From: Candidatus Nitrosopelagicus sp.
GTDB taxonomy: Archaea; Thermoproteota; Nitrososphaeria; Nitrososphaerales; Nitrosopumilaceae
Assembly (NCBI GenBank): GCA_028343215.1
Contig: JAOLYB010000001.1
Span: 1-64,000 of the forward strand
Reading direction: 5' to 3'
DNA: 64,000 nt
The translations under genes were made by a program, and so were the position numbers. Positions within the stretch are counted from its first letter, which is position 1, and every line of letters begins with the position of its first letter. The notes below the pieces were generated by a model. It ran no database searches and had not been told where the DNA came from. It saw nothing but the letters and a program-made list of their open reading frames with translations. Positions 17,824-26,268 of this stretch are shown here, in pieces.

Positions 17824-19074
17824 CTAGAAAAATTTCGTATAGATGAAGAATAATGCAAATCCTGTTAAAAATACAATACCAGACATACTGAGTCCTTTTA
17901 TCCATACAGAAGGTTGTGAATTTTTAGGTAGAAATTTACCTATTACTAGTTTATGATTTAGTATTGCAATAATTGGCGCAACCAAAAAAGATAATGTTGT
18001 TGCAAAGTCGACTAACTCTTTTAATTTATCTCCAAATTGCATTATAATCAAAATTGAACCAATTGCAAGTATGCAAACGATACCAACGTATGATTTTCTT
18101 GAATCATCAGATTCATTATTTCGTAACAGCTGTATTATTTTTTGAAATGAACGGGAATAACCATCAAAAACTGCAAGAATTGTCCCAAACATCACACTAA
18201 ATGCAGATGCTGCAATTATGATATAGCTCCATTGACCAATAGTATTAGCAAACATTGTAACAATTTTGTGTGCAAATAATGAATTATTATTGGGCAGAGA
18301 ATCTCCAGACCCAAAGAAAACTAACGTTCCCAGACCCAAAAAGAAAATGGCTAATAATGATGTGATAAAATAACCAATTCGGAATTCAGTTAGAGTTTCC
18401 TTTAATTTTGGCCTATAACCTGTCTGCTTGATACGTGCAATGGTCCATAAACTATTCCAGCTAGAAAGATCTATCGCAGTAGGCATCCAACCCATTAATG
18501 CAATTAAGAAAAATATTCCGGAATCATCCCATAATTCACGAGGAAGAAAATTCTCTGATTGTTCAACAGGTCCATTAACAAATGCCAAAATGAATGCAAC
18601 AGCTGTAGAAATAATCAATACAAACCCAATTATCTTAATTATTCCATCTAGTGTTCCGAATTTTCCAACACATAAAATGAATCCACAAACTGCAAATAAA
18701 ATAACCATAGTCCACATTCCCAAAAATTCAATTTGGAATAAATTTTCAAAAAATCCAGCAGTTACAAATCCCACAGCGGCGGTAACAAAAAACATAGAAC
18801 CTAAAGTTATTCCTAAATATAAAAAAAGGAATTTCCTTCCTAATTTGTCATAACCGTCAATAATACTTGTACCCGTGACATTAGCGTATCGTGACCCATG
18901 TTCAAAAAAAGGATATTTCATGACATTTGCTAAAATTACAAATCCTAAAATTACAAAACCAAATTCAGCACCTGCACGTGTTGACTGTACAAGATGGGAT
19001 ACACCAATTGCAGTACAAGCAAAAAGTATTCCAGGACCAAAAGTTTTCCTATACCGATAGAAAACATTAGACAT
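17824..19074 (-). CDS. Nramp-family membrane transporter, atypical metal site
   Basis: A 416-residue integral membrane protein with about 11 hydrophobic helices and the LeuT-like Nramp fold. The opening segment FGPGILFACTAIGVSHLVQS aligns with the GPG...DPGN start of Nramp transporters, followed by the usual RAGAEFGF. DPGN reads VSHL, and the helix-6 motif reads MPTAID instead of MPHN. These residues ligate Mn2+/Fe2+ in classical family members, so the substrate here may differ. Most pipelines would still call it a divalent metal transporter. Confidence 0.83.
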   Translation of the reverse strand: MSNVFYRYRKTFGPGILFACTAIGVSHLVQSTRAGAEFGFVILGFVILANVMKYPFFEHGSRYANVTGTSIIDGYDKLGRKFLFLYLGITLGSMFFVTAAVGFVTAGFFENLFQIEFLGMWTMVILFAVCGFILCVGKFGTLDGIIKIIGFVLIISTAVAFILAFVNGPVEQSENFLPRELWDDSGIFFLIALMGWMPTAIDLSSWNSLWTIARIKQTGYRPKLKETLTEFRIGYFITSLLAIFFLGLGTLVFFGSGDSLPNNNSLFAHKIVTMFANTIGQWSYIIIAASAFSVMFGTILAVFDGYSRSFQKIIQLLRNNESDDSRKSYVGIVCILAIGSILIIMQFGDKLKELVDFATTLSFLVAPIIAILNHKLVIGKFLPKNSQPSVWIKGLSMSGIVFLTGFALFFIYTKFF

Positions 19075-19110
19075 ATCTAAAATTCTGATATTAATTACTT
19101 AAAGTATGAG

Positions 19111-19575
19111 TTATTTTTTTCGCTCTTTTATTCTACGTTCCATTCGAAGTTTACCTTCATCAAAACGCTTTTGATCATCAGGATTATCAATACGTAGTGT
19201 TGGAACCGTAGTAGGTTTACCGTTATCATCTAATGCAACAAATGTAACATATGCATTTCCAGTATGAACACGAGTTCCCTTTGCAATATCTTCAGCTTCA
19301 ACGTTTACTTCAATCTCCATAGATGATTTTTGAACATAATTTACACGTGCATTTACAAATAAAACATTCCCAACAAATACAGGTTTTAAGAAGCTTATCT
19401 TATCCATACTAACAGTTACAGCATTCGTCTGACTATAACGCTGTGCAACAATTCCTGCAACCATGTCTATGTGTTTTAAAATTGCACCACCAAAGACGTT
19501 CCCAGCAGGATTTGCATCAGAAGGAAACATTCTGATAATTACTTCAGCTTTTGAATCATTGGGAGTTTTTTCCAT
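19111..19575 (-). CDS. Acyl-CoA thioesterase (hotdog fold, YciA/ACOT type)
   Basis: A 154-residue single hotdog domain. Family motifs are NPAGNVFGGAILKHID (residues ~21-36, with the active-site Asn/Asp region), AVTVSMDKISFLKPV and a strand with GTRVHTGNAYVTFVA. It hydrolyses acyl-CoA thioesters in the cytoplasm; chain preference cannot be read from sequence. It ends in a strongly basic tail (RMERRIKERKK). It lies 36 bases upstream of the transporter gene on the same strand. Confidence 0.87.
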   Translation of the reverse strand: MEKTPNDSKAEVIIRMFPSDANPAGNVFGGAILKHIDMVAGIVAQRYSQTNAVTVSMDKISFLKPVFVGNVLFVNARVNYVQKSSMEIEVNVEAEDIAKGTRVHTGNAYVTFVALDDNGKPTTVPTLRIDNPDDQKRFDEGKLRMERRIKERKK

Positions 19576-19619
19576 TTTAGTTTTATAGAAATAGTTATGA
19601 TTAAAGGTTATTTTTCTAA

Positions 19620-19637
19620 GCTAGAACTAATTCTAGC
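19620..19637. terminator. Short inverted repeat at end of small Cys-rich gene
   Basis: GCTAGAA-CTAA-TTCTAGC forms a 7-bp stem with a 4-base loop and spans the TAG stop of the leftward gene at 19633. No clear U-run follows on the minus strand, so termination is only a guess. Confidence 0.3.
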
Positions 19638-19806
19638 CGTAAATTAGACAATGTTCACAATCGCAATTAGATTGTTCTTTAGATTTGAAAAGACATTTTT
19701 TGTGTTGACCCGCCTGACATTGAACACAAATTTTTTCCAAATTATCAACACTAGTGTATTTTTTTGACTGATCAAAGCCAAAACCACCATCTTGCGGACC
19801 AACCAT
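19633..19806 (-). CDS. Small cysteine-rich protein (57 aa)
   Basis: An ATG at 19806 opens a 57-residue frame starting MVGPQDGGFGFDQSKKYTSV. It contains CVQC, KKC and CDCEHC groups, seven cysteines and two histidines in the last 30 residues, which looks like a compact metal-binding knuckle. Coding look is good and it sits in a run of leftward genes. Family unknown. Confidence 0.7.
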   Translation of the reverse strand: MVGPQDGGFGFDQSKKYTSVDNLEKICVQCQAGQHKKCLFKSKEQSNCDCEHCLIYG

Positions 19807-19830
19807 AAGAAACGTATTACAAACTACTAT

Positions 19831-20109
19831 TTAGATTACTTGAACGCCGTTCCAAAAAGCAACTCGTCCTTTAATTTTTTCAGCCTCTTTACTTGGAACA
19901 GGATAATACCATGCACAATCTGTGTTTGTTTTTCCATTTACAGTAACAGAGTAGTAGCTCGCCATTCCTTTCCACGGACATGATGTACTAGTCTCTGTTT
20001 TACTAAAAAATTCATTTTTTATCGAGTTTTCTGGGAAATAGTGATTTCCGTCAACCACCACAGTATCATCACTTTCGGCAATTACTTCATCATTCCATAT
20101 TGCTTTCAT
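19831..20109 (-). CDS. DUF427 family protein
   Basis: A 92-residue protein matching the DUF427 family. It shows MKAIWNDEVIAESD, the YFP motif (HYFPENSIK), the central CPWKG (TSTSCPWKGMASYYSV) and the CAWYYPVPSKEAEKIKGRVAFW ending. Members are small beta-barrel proteins of unknown role; the conserved CPWKG suggests a binding or catalytic pocket. It lies in a leftward run with genes on both sides. Confidence 0.9.
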   Translation of the reverse strand: MKAIWNDEVIAESDDTVVVDGNHYFPENSIKNEFFSKTETSTSCPWKGMASYYSVTVNGKTNTDCAWYYPVPSKEAEKIKGRVAFWNGVQVI

Positions 20110-20156
20110 TACTTTTGATATGATTTTAGATAATTTATGGATACCCTGTCTTGGAA

Positions 20157-20465
20157 TTATTTTAGAATTATTTGTTTTTTGGCATCATTTGCAGACATTA
20201 CATCAAATGTGTAGAGAGGAAATTCCTTTTTATAAAATTTGGAAAAAGATAAGGCAACATCACGATTTTTGAAATTTGTTCTAATTCCACTTAATTGAGC
20301 CCGATTTCCATAGACATCAAAAACAACTATAGTAAATGTTTTAGATTCAATCTTAATTCCTTTTTTTACAAGTAATGCAAAAAATACAACAAAAAATCCA
20401 AGAGTCATTATACTTCCCAATAAAATAATTATTGAAAATCCAGGAGTTTTTAGATCGTTTACCAT
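20157..20465 (-). CDS. Small membrane-anchored protein
   Basis: A 102-residue protein with one strong N-terminal helix (~10-34) and a soluble alpha/beta C-terminus (FTIVVFDVYGNRAQLSGIRT). It starts one base after the CbtA-like gene, so cotranscription is likely. The partner CbtB is short and His-rich; this protein is not. Family not recognised. Confidence 0.72.
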   Translation of the reverse strand: MVNDLKTPGFSIIILLGSIMTLGFFVVFFALLVKKGIKIESKTFTIVVFDVYGNRAQLSGIRTNFKNRDVALSFSKFYKKEFPLYTFDVMSANDAKKQIILK

Positions 20466-20466
20466 G

Positions 20467-21186
20467 CTAATTCTTCAGCTTAAGTCGCTCTTGAAGTTTT
20501 TCAATGAATCCACCAAGAATCAAACCTAATGTGAGCCAGTAAACGGTTACTGCCACAAATGATGCACCTCTAAATCCATCAACTAGTTCCATAGGCGCAG
20601 TTATCTCATCAGGATTTTCCGGCATTAAGAAAAATACAGTACTGATGAATACAGCATATCCTGCAAATGCAAGAATTTTTTTATTTTGTAACTTTTTGTA
20701 AACTTGATAAAATGCAACAGCTCCTAATCCTGAAATTGCTATAAATGATAAGAAAAGAATTGAGCGTAAGACTACAGTTTCAGTTTCTCCTACAGTAGGA
20801 GGATTTGCAGGATATTTCAAGAAAGGGATTACAAATATTGTAAACCACATCAATCCGGATAAAACAAGTGTTTTTTTAATATTATTTCCTTCAGGCAATA
20901 CTTTTCTTGCAAATAGAAACACAATTCCAACTAACGCTGCAATAGATGTTCCAAGTATTGCGCCAGCTAAAACTTGACCACCCTTTTGCCAGACACGATA
21001 CGAATTGTATTCTACCCAAAATTCAGGAGTGTCTTCTTCTTCACCAATTGCAAAGAGAGTCTGATTTTCAATTCCAATTGCCTGATCAAGGTATGGTTCT
21101 ACTATTGCAAGATTAATTCCACCATGAATTATTCCTGCGAAACATCCAGAAACTAATACTATAATTATGAATAGACCGGTTTTCAT
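20467..21186 (-). CDS. cbtA: CbtA-like cobalt transporter subunit
   Basis: About 239 residues from the ATG at 21186 (a TTG at 21195 is possible), with five to six hydrophobic helices. It has the family pattern: a Gly-rich first helix (GCFAGIIHGGINLAIVEPYL), a WQKGGQVLAGAILGTS segment, the diagnostic FLKYPANPP followed by ETVVLRS, and a final helix. In bacteria CbtA works with the small CbtB in B12-linked cobalt uptake. Thaumarchaea make cobamides, which fits. No CbtB is adjacent. Confidence 0.83.
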   Translation of the reverse strand: MKTGLFIIIVLVSGCFAGIIHGGINLAIVEPYLDQAIGIENQTLFAIGEEEDTPEFWVEYNSYRVWQKGGQVLAGAILGTSIAALVGIVFLFARKVLPEGNNIKKTLVLSGLMWFTIFVIPFLKYPANPPTVGETETVVLRSILFLSFIAISGLGAVAFYQVYKKLQNKKILAFAGYAVFISTVFFLMPENPDEITAPMELVDGFRGASFVAVTVYWLTLGLILGGFIEKLQERLKLKN

Positions 21187-21257
21187 TATTAACAATCGGC
21201 GTATTTCATAATAAAACCTTATCTCGTACTAATTCTAATTTTTTAGAATTATTCAAT

Positions 21258-21331
21258 GGATCCGGCGAGACTTGAACTCGCGACCTCTGCAGTGTGAGTG
21301 CAGCATCCAAACCAGGCTAGACGACGGATCC
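21258..21331 (-). tRNA. tRNA-Val (anticodon CAC)
   Basis: The minus strand folds into a full cloverleaf. A 7-bp acceptor stem pairs GGATCCG with CGGATCC. The D-arm follows, then anticodon stem CTGCA/TGCAG around loop CTCACAC, and T-arm GCGAG-TTCAAGT-CTCGC. The anticodon CAC reads GUG (valine). No intron and no encoded CCA. A TAAATAA box lies 20-29 bases upstream. Confidence 0.96.
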
Positions 21332-21411
21332 AAGATTATTTTTGAAATTGTGTTATTTAGACGTTAAATTATTTTCAAAAGATATAGAAACAGTTCATTT
21401 TGAATTAAACT

Positions 21412-23181
21412 GTGCAAAATTACAAAAAAGGCATATGGGATCTTGATGATTTAGTCAAGAATCCAACTAGACAGACATTCGATAAGAAAATTAAAGAGAT
21501 ACAAAGACAGTCTGAAAAATTTGCAAAAAATAAATCTCAATTAAAGCCAAATATGTCATCTAAAAAATTCTTACAGCTACTACATGAAATTGAAGATATA
21601 ACAGAAAAAGCAAGTAAGGTTGGAGGATATGCAGGATTAAAGTTTTCAGAAAATACACAGTCAGACGAGGCAACCGCCCTCCTAAATAGAATTTCTCAAT
21701 TTGGATCTACTATAGAAAATAAAATGTTATTTTTTGATTTATGGTGGAAAAAACAAGTAGATGAGAAAAATGCAAAGAGATTGATTAAAGACGCAGGTGA
21801 ATTATCAGATTACTTACGATATAAGAGACTAGTGGCAAAATATGCATTAACAGAGCCTGAAGAAAAAATTATCAATACTTTGGATGTTACAGGAATTTCT
21901 GCACTAGTAAAAATTTATGATAAAATAACAAATGCATTTACCTATACGGTGAGTGTTAATGGTAAAAAAAAGACAATGGGAAGAGAACAGCTTACAACTC
22001 TTGTAAGAAATAAAAATCCAAAAATTAGAGAGGCAGCTTACAAATCACTATTAACAAAATACCAAGATAACAAAGGCGTAATTGGCCAGATTTATCAAAA
22101 TATTGTACTAAATTGGAAAAATGAAGGAATGGATATGAGAGGATTTAAGAATCCAATTTCAATTCAGAATATTTCAAATGATGTGGATGATAAAACAATA
22201 GAGGTTATGTTAGAGGTGTGTAAGAAAAATGCACCAGTGTTTCAAAAATATTTCCAACAAAAAGCAAAACGTGTAGGAGTAAAAAAACTTAGGAGATATG
22301 ATTTGTATGCACCATCAAAAAAGAGTGCAGCAGAAAAAAATTATACATTTGATCAAGGAACAAAACTTGTTCTTGATTCTCTTAATAGATTCAGTCCAAA
22401 AATTGCAGAATATGCGTCACGTGTTTTTAATGAAAATCACATAGACTATTCATTAAGGCATGGAAAACGAGACGGGGCATTCTGTAGTACTCCACTCCCA
22501 TACATCACCCCATTTGTTTTGATTAATTATACAGGAAAATCAAGAGATGTGTTTACACTAGCTCATGAAATTGGACATGCAGTGCACAGTGTTGCAGCAT
22601 CTGAAAAATCAATTCTAGTTTCAGATGCACCATTACCTCTTGCAGAAACTGCATCTACATATTCAGAATTATTACTTTACGATAACATTTCAAATCAAAT
22701 CTCAGATGGTGAAAAAGCCAGTATGCTTTCAGATAAGATAGATGATTTCTATGCAACAATTGGAAGACAATCATTCTTTACTCTATTTGAAATTGAAGCC
22801 CACAACCAAATTGCAAACTCCATAACAGTGGATGATATATCAAATATCTATAGAAAAAATCTAAAAGAACAATTTGGAAATTCAGTAGATATTTCAGATG
22901 ATTTTGGAATAGAATGGAGTTGTATTCCACATTTTTACCATTCACCATTTTACTGCTATTCTTATTCATTTGGCAATTTACTTGCAGTGTCATTATTCCA
23001 GACATACAAAAATGAAGGTGATGACTTCGTCTCAACGTATACAGATATTCTATCTGCAGGCGGTTCACAAAAACCTGAAAAATTACTAAAAGAGCATGGA
23101 CTAGATATTTCTAAAGCAAAATTCTGGCAAAGTGGATTCGATTATATCAAAAAACAAGTAGATGATCTGACTAAATTATAA
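21412..23181 (+). CDS. pepF: M3-family oligoendopeptidase F
   Basis: A 589-residue cytoplasmic zinc peptidase that cuts short peptides. The gluzincin site HEIGHAVH lies near residue 385 (TLAHEIGHAVHS), and the third ligand region ETASTYSELLLYD follows ~28 residues later. FCSTPLPYITPFV and the C-terminal HFYHSPFYCYSYSFG segment are typical of M3B/PepF. GTG is the start (VQNYKKGIWDLDDL). The last 60 bases are partly duplicated just downstream. Confidence 0.93.
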   Translation: MQNYKKGIWDLDDLVKNPTRQTFDKKIKEIQRQSEKFAKNKSQLKPNMSSKKFLQLLHEIEDITEKASKVGGYAGLKFSENTQSDEATALLNRISQFGSTIENKMLFFDLWWKKQVDEKNAKRLIKDAGELSDYLRYKRLVAKYALTEPEEKIINTLDVTGISALVKIYDKITNAFTYTVSVNGKKKTMGREQLTTLVRNKNPKIREAAYKSLLTKYQDNKGVIGQIYQNIVLNWKNEGMDMRGFKNPISIQNISNDVDDKTIEVMLEVCKKNAPVFQKYFQQKAKRVGVKKLRRYDLYAPSKKSAAEKNYTFDQGTKLVLDSLNRFSPKIAEYASRVFNENHIDYSLRHGKRDGAFCSTPLPYITPFVLINYTGKSRDVFTLAHEIGHAVHSVAASEKSILVSDAPLPLAETASTYSELLLYDNISNQISDGEKASMLSDKIDDFYATIGRQSFFTLFEIEAHNQIANSITVDDISNIYRKNLKEQFGNSVDISDDFGIEWSCIPHFYHSPFYCYSYSFGNLLAVSLFQTYKNEGDDFVSTYTDILSAGGSQKPEKLLKEHGLDISKAKFWQSGFDYIKKQVDDLTKL

Positions 23182-23250
23182 TTAATTGTAATTCTGGCAG
23201 AGTGGATTCAATTATAAGAAAAAGTGACAGGATTATCTAAATTATAATTA
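23121..23250 (+). repeat. Decayed tandem duplication of the pepF 3' end
   Basis: Bases 23121-23184 (end of pepF with its stop) recur at 23191-23250: ATTCTGGCARAGTGGATTC at the left and CTAAATTATAATTA at the right, with about three-quarters identity and a 4-base gap. The second copy would read FWQSGFNYKKK then stop, so it is non-coding debris. Confidence 0.75.
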
Positions 23251-23256
23251 AAATGT

Positions 23257-23298
23257 GGGGCTGGCAGCCCGAGCCATCGGACTGCCAGCGTGTTCCCC
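23257..23298. ncRNA. GC-rich structured element (possible ncRNA or 3' UTR hairpin)
   Basis: In AT-rich spacer, a compact GC-rich block folds as a GGGG/CCCC base, a 7-bp stem (CTGGCAG with CTGCCAG), a C/A mismatch, a 4-bp stem (CCGA with TCGG) and a GCCA loop, with an unpaired CGTGTT on the 3' side. It is not part of a gene. It could be a small RNA or the mRNA end of pepF. No known RNA family was recognised. Confidence 0.5.
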
Positions 23299-23400
23299 AA
23301 CGGTTTGAATTCGATGTCAATTAAGCAAAATTAGATTAGTGATTTAAACGTTATAGCATGAAGGCGTAAACTAAATAAAATAATACAAGTTTCATGTTGC

Positions 23401-24630
23401 ATGAAAAGAAAATTACTGTCACTGGGGACTATTTTTGGCATAATACTCATCATACCATTTGCGAGTGGACAAATGTTTGAGAAAGCGACATTTCAAGAAA
23501 GTGCACTTGTAATTTATGATCAACAGTATTCAAATTCAGTAGTAATGTCAGTAGGATTAGAAACTACAGATAATCAAGAGATTAAATTTACAGACGAGTT
23601 AATCCAAAAAATCAATGATAATGATAAAATCAGAGCTGTAGTATTTACAAATGCAGGGGAGTGTGTAATAGGCGTGACAAGTGAACAGCAATGCATAATG
23701 ATTAATTTTGATTATCAACAATTGAAAGGCGATGGAGGAATCAGAATGGTTCAAGATTCAGCACGAGAGATGGGAAATGAGATAATTACAGACTTGAATG
23801 AAATATTAGGAGTAGAAAGTGAATTTCATTCCACATTCATACATACAGTAGATGATGCAAACTTGTTACTGGAAACATCCGGAGTAATTTCAGGAAGAGG
23901 TGCAGTTTCAGCTACATATACAATGCCAAAACAATCTACAGATTTCTTGTTCACAGGATTATCAGGAACAATGTTATCTAAAGAGATTAGAGATGGCGAA
24001 GGGTTCTATAATGTATCAAAAAAATTAACAAAAGATGGAGAATCCATAATTTCTATTAGTATTATAAAAACTGGTGATTCGAATTTATTCATATTTAAAG
24101 TGACAAAAGAAATAAAAGATATTGCAGATGATATTTCAAGAATCAATATACTAGAAAATTTTGGAATAGATGAAATTTCACGTTCAAATGTATTCGATGA
24201 AAAAAATGTACCATTAAATTCAGTAATACATTTAGTTGTGATTCCAAATGAATCATCAAAAATTGATACAATATCAACACATGCGATAACTGATTTAACT
24301 ACATTAGAAAATATTTCAAAAAAAGGATGGTTCTTTAGCTCACCTGCAGGAAATACAATTGATGCAAAATTTCTATTTGGTCAAGATAAAGTAATTCAAA
24401 AAGATGAGTTAAGAGTAGAGATTGGCCCATGGGATGGAGAATCAGAATTATCATTTTATTCGGTAGAAGATATCATACAAGAAGGAACTAATGACTATCA
24501 GTCAATAGAAGATTTTGGCAAAAAAGATTCTACAGAAGATGAATCACAATATGCAGTACTTGTGATTATAATTGCAATAGGCATCGGTGCTGCAATATTT
24601 TATCTAAAAGGATACAAACAAAAACGTTAG
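23401..24630 (+). CDS. Membrane-anchored exported protein
   Basis: A 409-residue protein with an N-terminal signal peptide (MKRKLLSLGTIFGIILIIPFASG), a ~350-residue extracellular region of mixed alpha/beta with only two close cysteines (GECVIG..EQQCIM), and a C-terminal helix (YAVLVIIIAIGIGAAIFYL) followed by a basic stop-transfer tail. This is the layout of a surface protein held by a C-terminal anchor. Domain family not recognised. A TAAATAAAATA box lies 21-31 bases before the ATG. The stop overlaps the convergent decarboxylase gene by four bases. Confidence 0.8.
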   Translation: MKRKLLSLGTIFGIILIIPFASGQMFEKATFQESALVIYDQQYSNSVVMSVGLETTDNQEIKFTDELIQKINDNDKIRAVVFTNAGECVIGVTSEQQCIMINFDYQQLKGDGGIRMVQDSAREMGNEIITDLNEILGVESEFHSTFIHTVDDANLLLETSGVISGRGAVSATYTMPKQSTDFLFTGLSGTMLSKEIRDGEGFYNVSKKLTKDGESIISISIIKTGDSNLFIFKVTKEIKDIADDISRINILENFGIDEISRSNVFDEKNVPLNSVIHLVVIPNESSKIDTISTHAITDLTTLENISKKGWFFSSPAGNTIDAKFLFGQDKVIQKDELRVEIGPWDGESELSFYSVEDIIQEGTNDYQSIEDFGKKDSTEDESQYAVLVIIIAIGIGAAIFYLKGYKQKR

Positions 24631-25178
24631 AGAATTAAACAGGCTGCAGAAAAGACAGTGGTCCATTTTCCAGACTTGTCACCTTTAGCAGTCATTGTGA
24701 TGTTTTGGGATTTGTATATTTTACCAGAAATCGACCACTGCTGTCTTTTTTCATCCCAGCTCTTATCAATATCAAAAGGTATTCCAAGTGATGATGCAAG
24801 CATCTGTGCTGCAATATCTTCTGCATAATCACCTGCTTGTTTTTCATTTTGTCCAAATGCATCATATTCAGATAAGTATCCATATCTAGTACGATCTTTT
24901 GGTAATGCCAAACCAACAGATGCAGAAATCATTCTATGTGGCTCATTTGTTTGATTTCTAGAATAAATTGTAAAGAGAATTTGTCCAGGTTTAATCTTCT
25001 TCAAACCCTCTTTTTTAGGAATAAGTTTTGCTTTTGGAGGAAAGATGCTAGAAATTAAAACAATGTTTGTTCCAGCAATTCCCGCATCACGTAATGCATA
25101 TTCAAAACTTGTGAGTTTATCCTCATGAATACCAATTCCTCGTGTAAGAAATAACTCCTTAGCAACTAAATCAATCAT
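24627..25178 (-). CDS. pdaD: Pyruvoyl-dependent arginine decarboxylase
   Basis: A 183-residue proenzyme converting arginine to agmatine for archaeal polyamine and agmatidine synthesis. Self-cleavage occurs at the Ser-Ser of ISSIFPP (residues 43-44), which creates the pyruvoyl group on the alpha chain. GQILFTIYSRNQTNEPHRMI, the SVGLALPKD strand and YGYLSEYDAFGQ are family hallmarks. Length fits archaeal PdaD. It lies just upstream of, and convergent to, the surface-protein gene; the peroxiredoxin gene lies 25 bases behind it on the same strand. Confidence 0.92.
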   Translation of the reverse strand: MIDLVAKELFLTRGIGIHEDKLTSFEYALRDAGIAGTNIVLISSIFPPKAKLIPKKEGLKKIKPGQILFTIYSRNQTNEPHRMISASVGLALPKDRTRYGYLSEYDAFGQNEKQAGDYAEDIAAQMLASSLGIPFDIDKSWDEKRQQWSISGKIYKSQNITMTAKGDKSGKWTTVFSAACLIL

Positions 25179-25203
25179 TCTTCGAATAATTTTATTGTGT
25201 GAT

Positions 25204-25671
25204 TTATACTTTGATTTTGTTTAAAGAGTCAAGAATTTCCTGTCCATGTGACGCAACATTAATCTCTCTCATTACATCTTGTATTATTCCATTTTTATCA
25301 ATTACAAAGGTGCTTCGTTTAGCAAGACCAGTAATATTTGTTCCAGCGTATTTCTTACAAGCAATTTTCTTTGGATCACTTAGATGTACATATGGAATTT
25401 CATATTCCTTGACAAAATCTAATTGAGAATCTACAGAATCTACAGATATGGCAAACACAACAGTTTCAGTTGAAGTAATTTCAGAATAAACTGAAATCAC
25501 ACTTTTTGCCATCTCAAAAACTTTTTTTGAAGGACATGCGAAAAGATGATTTTTTGGGTAAAAACACAATACAACATTTTTCGAGTTTTTGTATGAACTT
25601 AATTTGATGGATGTTCCATCATGTGCCAATAATTCAAAATCTTCAGCCATATCTCCTTTTTGAAGAGTCAT
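25204..25671 (-). CDS. Peroxiredoxin (Bcp/PrxQ-like) with altered active-site motif
   Basis: A 155-residue thioredoxin-fold peroxidase. The peroxidatic cysteine is Cys46 in FYPKNHLFAC. The family motif P-x3-(T/S)-x2-C keeps Pro39 and Cys46, but the Thr/Ser at position 43 is Leu. The second conserved Arg is present in LAKRSTFVID. No nearby resolving Cys in the Bcp +5 position; other cysteines occur at 36 and in KIACKKY. It probably reduces peroxides at the expense of a thioredoxin, though the Leu substitution may lower or change activity. Confidence 0.85.
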   Translation of the reverse strand: MTLQKGDMAEDFELLAHDGTSIKLSSYKNSKNVVLCFYPKNHLFACPSKKVFEMAKSVISVYSEITSTETVVFAISVDSVDSQLDFVKEYEIPYVHLSDPKKIACKKYAGTNITGLAKRSTFVIDKNGIIQDVMREINVASHGQEILDSLNKIKV

Positions 25672-25695
25672 GAATTCTATTAGAATAGGTTATTT

Positions 25696-26268
25696 ATGAA
25701 AGTGTTCACTTTGATTACATTGGACATTTCATTTCTAGATTCAGATGTATTTCTAATTGGATATTATGTATTAACAGTTGGTGCCAGTCTTCTTTTAATT
25801 AAAGACACAAAGAAACGAATTTTAGATCTTAAATCAGGTATCGGCTCAATCAAATATGCACCAATAGCTTTTGGAATTTTAGTAGTATACGTTTTATTTG
25901 TGTTTGAATATGTTGATCAAATACCAATACTAAACTGGAGTTGGCTTGGATATAATATTGCGTTTGGGCCATTTGCGGATCAAGGGATGTTGGGAATAAT
26001 TCCATTTATTCCATTGTTGCTTTACATGTTTTTACATATCAATTATTTTGAAGAGTTTTACTTTAGAAAATCAAAAAAAATGGTCTTGGTATGGGCATTA
26101 ATCCACATTGGAATGGGCATAAAGATACACATGGCATTAGTTTTGATACCAATTGGATTTGTTTTCAAGTATATTTATGATAAAAAAGGAATAAAGCATT
26201 CTTACGCAATGCATTTTGCAACAAATATTTTGGTTGTGGGAATGTTATTTCTTTCGTTTGTACTTTGA
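25696..26268 (+). CDS. CPBP-family intramembrane metalloprotease-like protein
   Basis: A 190-residue protein with about six membrane helices. It carries the three CPBP (Abi) motifs in order: EExxxR as EEFYFR (residues 118-123), a helix ending in His (VWALIH, His136), and HxxxN as HFATN near 174. The family includes CAAX prenyl proteases and bacteriocin-immunity proteins. Substrate unknown. It is divergent from the peroxiredoxin with a 24-base spacer, and its end overlaps the convergent small membrane gene by 24 bases. Confidence 0.78.
   Translation: MKVFTLITLDISFLDSDVFLIGYYVLTVGASLLLIKDTKKRILDLKSGIGSIKYAPIAFGILVVYVLFVFEYVDQIPILNWSWLGYNIAFGPFADQGMLGIIPFIPLLLYMFLHINYFEEFYFRKSKKMVLVWALIHIGMGIKIHMALVLIPIGFVFKYIYDKKGIKHSYAMHFATNILVVGMLFLSFVL

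Noticed and set aside
23257-23320. A tRNA-like T-arm (GGTTTGAATTC) next to the GC-rich hairpin
   Set aside because: No acceptor stem or matching T-stem can be formed; the bases flanking the loop do not pair. Treated as an unclassified structured element.
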